Translations under genes and position numbers: made by a program | Shown here: piece after piece, positions 7,038-9,677 of the stretch | Numbering within the stretch: position 1 is the first letter of the stretch | Layout of the letters: every line of letters begins with the position of its first letter | The notes under the pieces: model-generated | The model's input: the letters and a program-made list of their open reading frames with translations, nothing else | What the model was told of the DNA's origin: nothing | Databases searched by the model: none | NCBI GenBank assembly: GCA_038330415.1 | Contig: JBBQNZ010000153.1 | Location: forward strand, 1 to 9,677 | From: Fodinibacter sp038330415 | Lineage (GTDB): Bacteria; Actinomycetota; Actinomycetes; Actinomycetales; Dermatophilaceae | Direction: 5' to 3' | DNA: 9,677 nt

Positions 7038-8647
7038 GAGGCGGCCCCCTCGGCGCGGTGCCGACCCTCGTCCTGCCGCCGATCCTCGTCCTGGCGCCGA
7101 CCATCGTCCTGGCGCCGACCGTCGTCGCTTCGGGACCCGGCGTCGGTGACCGAGAGCGTGCGGTCGACGAACGTCATCCGCCCGGAGGGGCCGAGCAGCC
7201 TGGTGTCGTTGCCCGGCGTGTGGACAACCAGCAGCGCCGAGCCGGTCAGGGGGATGCCGGCGCGCAGCTCGTCGCGGGCGCCCGCCTCGGCCCCCGCCAG
7301 GCAGGCGGCGTAGACGTCGAGCAGCTCGTCGCGGGCGGCGTCGGACAGGCGCACCTGGTCCAGCGGCCCACGGTGTGCGTCGAGCTCGTCGAGGGCGGCA
7401 CGACGGTGGGTCTCGGCGCGCTCGCGCTCCGCGAGGCGCGCCGCCTTGGCCGCGGAGTAGTCGACGGTGGCGGAGGACCGCCCGACGACATGGCGCTTGC
7501 CGCTGCGCCGGAGCATGACCGGCACCTCGGCACCGGCGGTGGTCCACCACGAGCTGGTCGGCGGTGCCGGGCGTTCGGCGTCATCGGCGAGGAAGCCGAC
7601 GTGTCGGCTGGAGTAGAGGCCGAAGGCGGCCGCCCACAGGGCGTGCGCGTCGCCATCGGGCGCGGTGTCGAACCAGCCGGCCAGGCGCACGAGATCGGTG
7701 TACCGGCCGTGCTCCACGGCGCCGCTGGACGCGATCCGGCGCAGGTTCGTCAGCAGGGCCCGCATCGCCTCGGTGGCAAGCTGCCCAACGACGTCGGCAT
7801 CGCTGGAGCGGGTCGAGTCGCCGGTGAACCAGGCCTGCAGGCTCGGCCAGTCGGTGACGTCGAGCCCGGGGGCGCGCCGGGCGGTGCGGCCCTCGAGGTC
7901 GAGAAGGCGCTGCCCGCTGTTGGCGCGGGCGCACAGCACACCGACCTGCGGCTCGACGTCGCGGAGCCGGTCGGCGATCTGGGGCATGTGCCGCTGCACC
8001 TCCTCGACGAAGCGCTGGAGGTAGTCGACCAGGGCGGTCTTGAACGCCTGGAACTCACCGCGGTCGAGGTCGTAGCGCGTGAGCACCTGACTGAGGTACG
8101 AGTAGAACTCGCGAGTGCTGTGCACGAGCCTCTCGAACTGGGCGAAGATCGTGGCGATGTCGCGGGCGAGGGAGTCGGGGTCGGCGGCAGCGATGGACTC
8201 CGGAGTGTGCCGGGCCAGGGTGTCGAGGCCGGCGAGGATGCCGCCGAGCATCTCGCTGCTCACCTCACGGGCCGCCTCGGTGTGGCCGAGAAGCTCCTCG
8301 ACGTGCCGATGGACGAGCTCGCCGCGCTGGCTGAGCTGGTAGCGCGCCCGGTTGCGGAGGTAGTCGGACAGGCTGCGCGCCTCGGTCTCGCGTGGGCTCC
8401 GGGCGAGGTTGCCGTGTTCGACCAGGTAGGACAGGCGCGCCTCGACGGTGTCTTCATCGATCGCGAGACCGACATCGGCCAGGCGCGTCGCGACCTCGGC
8501 CGCGGACTGGTCGGAGAGCAGCCCGGTGAGGCCCGACGTGAACAGCCGCATGATGGCGACGTACTGCACGGCCTCGTCGTTGACCGCGTACCGGAGAGCC
8601 TCGAGGCGCACCCGGTCGACGACTGCCCCCCTCGTCGTCTCGCTCAC
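7034..8647 (-). CDS. jetA: JetA: Wadjet kleisin-like subunit (TIGR02677, DUF2397 family)
   Basis: This 537-residue protein is the kleisin/MukF-like bridge of the Wadjet complex, joining JetC heads and carrying JetB. The N-terminal region has the family look: a winged-helix-like segment after Q-Y-V-A-I-M-R-L-F (residues 28-36), followed by L-S-Y-L-V-E-H-G-N-L and an R-A-R-Y-Q-L-S segment. A mostly helical middle contains F-V-E-E-V-Q-R-H-M-P-Q-I. It ends with a very charged tail made of four six-residue repeats (508-531, consensus D-D/E-G-R-R-Q) and A-E-G-A-A-S. I chose GTG 8647 because it sits seven bases after a TACCCT -10 element, suiting leaderless translation. An upstream in-frame TTG at 8677 would add ten residues, but it lies inside the promoter and lacks a ribosome binding site. 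It is the first gene of the operon. Confidence 0.92.
   Translation of the reverse strand: MSETTRGAVVDRVRLEALRYAVNDEAVQYVAIMRLFTSGLTGLLSDQSAAEVATRLADVGLAIDEDTVEARLSYLVEHGNLARSPRETEARSLSDYLRNRARYQLSQRGELVHRHVEELLGHTEAAREVSSEMLGGILAGLDTLARHTPESIAAADPDSLARDIATIFAQFERLVHSTREFYSYLSQVLTRYDLDRGEFQAFKTALVDYLQRFVEEVQRHMPQIADRLRDVEPQVGVLCARANSGQRLLDLEGRTARRAPGLDVTDWPSLQAWFTGDSTRSSDADVVGQLATEAMRALLTNLRRIASSGAVEHGRYTDLVRLAGWFDTAPDGDAHALWAAAFGLYSSRHVGFLADDAERPAPPTSSWWTTAGAEVPVMLRRSGKRHVVGRSSATVDYSAAKAARLAERERAETHRRAALDELDAHRGPLDQVRLSDAARDELLDVYAACLAGAEAGARDELRAGIPLTGSALLVVHTPGNDTRLLGPSGRMTFVDRTLSVTDAGSRSDDGRRQDDGRRQDEDRRQDEGRHRAEGAAS
7045..7051 (-). promoter_or_regulatory. Shine-Dalgarno of jetB
   Basis: GAGGGGG on the minus strand lies seven bases before the GTG at 7037, inside the end of jetA. 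It supports that GTG over the many earlier in-frame start codons. Confidence 0.6.
7055..7126 (-). repeat. Four-copy 18-bp tandem repeat in the 3' end of jetA
   Basis: Four contiguous in-frame 18-base units lie at 7109-7126, 7091-7108, 7073-7090 and 7055-7072. The first two differ by a single base; the third and fourth are more diverged. They encode D-D-G-R-R-Q, D-D-G-R-R-Q, D-E-D-R-R-Q and D-E-G-R-H-R, a disordered-looking charged tail. Copy number could vary between strains without breaking the frame. Confidence 0.85.
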
Positions 8648-8654
8648 GTGCGAC

Positions 8655-8660
8655 AGGGTA
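8655..8660 (-). promoter_or_regulatory. Candidate -10 element (TACCCT) of the jet operon
   Basis: TACCCT on the minus strand fits the actinobacterial TANNNT -10 consensus. It is followed by exactly seven bases (GTCGCAC) and then GTG at 8647, the layout typical of leaderless transcripts, with no Shine-Dalgarno in between. No clear -35 is visible at the right spacing: 8683-8678 reads GCGACG, and TTGTCC at 8677-8672 is too close. Confidence 0.55.
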
Positions 8661-8683
8661 GGCGGTGCCGGGGACAACGTCGC

Positions 8684-8706
8684 CCGGGGCCCCTATCCGG
8701 GCCCGG
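8684..8706. other. GC-rich dyad upstream of the jet promoter
   Basis: This stretch can pair in more than one way: CCGGG with CCCGG at its two ends, or GGGCCC (8687-8692) with GGGCCC (8699-8704). It also includes the perfect palindrome CCGGGCCCGG (8697-8706). It lies just beyond the likely -35 region, so it could be an operator or a second terminator hairpin for the upstream gene. In DNA this rich in G and C it may also be chance. Confidence 0.3.
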
Positions 8707-8714
8707 CCACCGCT

Positions 8715-8735
8715 GAGCCCGCGCGGCGCGGCCTC
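8715..8735 (-). terminator. Candidate GC-rich hairpin terminator of the upstream gene
   Basis: GAG-C-CCGCG and CGCGG-C-CTC pair as a 3+5-bp stem with one C-C mismatch and a three-base loop, beginning about 19 bases after the stop at 8754. No U-tract is present. The position suits termination before the jet promoter and would separate the two transcripts. Confidence 0.4.
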
Positions 8736-8753
8736 GCCATGGATGCCGGGTGC

Positions 8754-9677
8754 TCACGGCAGCCCGGCGCGGTCGAACTCCTGCTGTAGTCGAGGACGGC
8801 GACGGTGGACCACCCGCAGCTCCGCCACCAGGGCGTCGACCTCGGTGGCCTCGGCCGTGCCCGCTGCGAGGCGGCGCATCCTCGCCAGCCGCCGGGCGGC
8901 ATCCCGGTAGTGCTTCACGCAAGCCACCTCGAGGTCGGCCTCGACGAGCCGAGCGAGCACCGGCAGCACGGCGACAGGGTCGACCGACTGGTACGCGTCG
9001 ACCACCCGGCTCCACGCGTCGCCATCATGGAGGGCGAGCGAGTTGGCGAGGTCCCACGCCAGGACGACGTCGTGCAGGTGCAGCAGCGCGAACAACACGG
9101 CATCCCGGGGGGACTCGGCGAGCCGTTGCATGACCTCGTCACGGTGGTTCGGCCAGTCAGCGCCGGCGGCCGTGTGGAGCCGCGCCGCCGTGGTCGAGCT
9201 GGGCCAGCGCCGGAACACCTCGAGGCGCGCGGCGAGCACCTCCTCCGGCCGGTGGGCCTCCAGCAGGGCGCACCAGTAGTCGGCCGCCGCCAGCGACTGG
9301 TGGCCCCGGTCGAACTCCGTCGCCTGGTGCGCCCAGTCGATCGCCAGGTCGACCTCGCCGATCTCTTCGAGGGCCAGGGCGGTGTCGTGGACCCACCGGG
9401 CGACCTTCCGGTCGCGAACGTGGGTGCGGATGACCGCCTCGACGTCGCGGTCGAGCACGGCCAGTCGCTGGGCGTTCCAGTCGAGGCGGAACCACGTGGA
9501 GGCGTCCGGGGAGGACCACCGCGCTCCGGTCGGCGGAGGCTCCCCCAACCCGGCCCGGATGGCCGCCAGCTCGCGGCGGTATGCCCTGACGCCCAGTTCC
9601 CCGAGCGCCGGGGCATACGCCACAGGGTCGATCTCGAAGTAGTCGCACTCGTTGTCGAACTGGATCCTGACCATCCA
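8754..9677 (-). CDS. Probable SWIM zinc-finger family protein, C-terminal part (5' end outside window)
   Basis: About 307 residues are visible; the frame is still open at the window's right edge. An ATG at 9674 could be a start, but no upstream sequence is available to judge it, and the sequence around it reads like the inside of a protein. The visible part is soluble, mostly helical and TPR-like: D-Y-F-E-I-D-P followed by Y-A-P-A-L-G-E-L-G-V-R-A-Y-R-R, then V-H-D-T-A-L-A-L-E-E-I-G-E-V-D-L-A-I-D-W-A as a helix pair, and an end rich in Arg (H-R-R-R-P-R-L) closing with D-R-A-G-L-P. This resembles the C-terminal half of actinobacterial SWIM zinc-finger proteins, whose cysteine/histidine finger would lie upstream and is not seen. 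Its function is unknown. A hairpin and a new promoter separate it from jetA, so it is probably not part of the Wadjet operon. Confidence 0.6.
   Translation of the reverse strand, partial: WMVRIQFDNECDYFEIDPVAYAPALGELGVRAYRRELAAIRAGLGEPPPTGARWSSPDASTWFRLDWNAQRLAVLDRDVEAVIRTHVRDRKVARWVHDTALALEEIGEVDLAIDWAHQATEFDRGHQSLAAADYWCALLEAHRPEEVLAARLEVFRRWPSSTTAARLHTAAGADWPNHRDEVMQRLAESPRDAVLFALLHLHDVVLAWDLANSLALHDGDAWSRVVDAYQSVDPVAVLPVLARLVEADLEVACVKHYRDAARRLARMRRLAAGTAEATEVDALVAELRVVHRRRPRLQQEFDRAGLP

Noticed and set aside
7038..7550. Upstream extension of the jetB frame
   Set aside because: It lies wholly inside jetA and looks like a shadow; a Shine-Dalgarno supports GTG 7037.
8648..8677. TTG at 8677 as the jetA start
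   Set aside because: It would place the -10 element inside the coding region, has no ribosome binding site, and adds only ten non-conserved residues.
8650..8683. Inverted repeat GCGAC...GTCGC around the jet -10 element
   Set aside because: Five-base arms separated by 24 bases are expected by chance in this composition.
7058..8716. Plus-strand open frame of 552 codons opposite jetA
   Set aside because: It is antisense to a clear family member, with low-complexity Val/Gly/Ala/Arg sequence typical of GC-rich shadow frames. Its signal-peptide-like start comes from the tandem repeat read backwards.

Overview
The window is very GC-rich DNA with GTG starts, 4-base gene overlaps, a leaderless-looking promoter and strong G/C third-position bias. 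This points to a high-GC actinobacterium; I cannot name a genus. Every gene I can support lies on the minus strand, so the order of expression runs from high to low coordinates.

Layout, in transcription order. (1) 9677-8754: the C-terminal part of a large protein whose helical-repeat sequence resembles the tail of actinobacterial SWIM zinc-finger family proteins; its beginning lies outside the window. (2) 8753-8648: a gap with a GC-rich hairpin suited to ending that gene, a second GC-rich dyad, and a TANNNT -10 element placed exactly for a leaderless start. (3) 8647-417: four overlapping genes, jetA-jetB-jetC-jetD, forming a complete Wadjet anti-plasmid system of the DUF2397/DUF2398/TIGR02680/DUF2399 kind (type II in the published Wadjet classification). 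(4) 416-224: a 193-base gap with two small hairpins and no gene. (5) 223-1: the first 74 codons of a NERD-domain nuclease-family protein running off the left edge.

How the genes work together. JetA (kleisin), JetB (KITE-like winged-helix subunit) and JetC (SMC-type ATPase) are expected to form a DNA-loop-extruding motor. JetD, with a Toprim catalytic centre, is expected to cut the closed circular DNA that the motor has reeled in. All four reading frames are intact and the key residues of JetC and JetD are visible, so the system looks functional. The NERD gene follows in the same direction and may be an accessory nuclease/helicase or simply a neighbour.

The points most worth a second look are two rare TTA leucine codons, both in jetC; a four-unit 18-bp tandem repeat encoding a charged tail on JetA; an Asp-Asp Walker B in JetC; the leaderless promoter; and the co-directional NERD gene. 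I saw no tRNA, rRNA, CRISPR array, insertion sequence or integrase.
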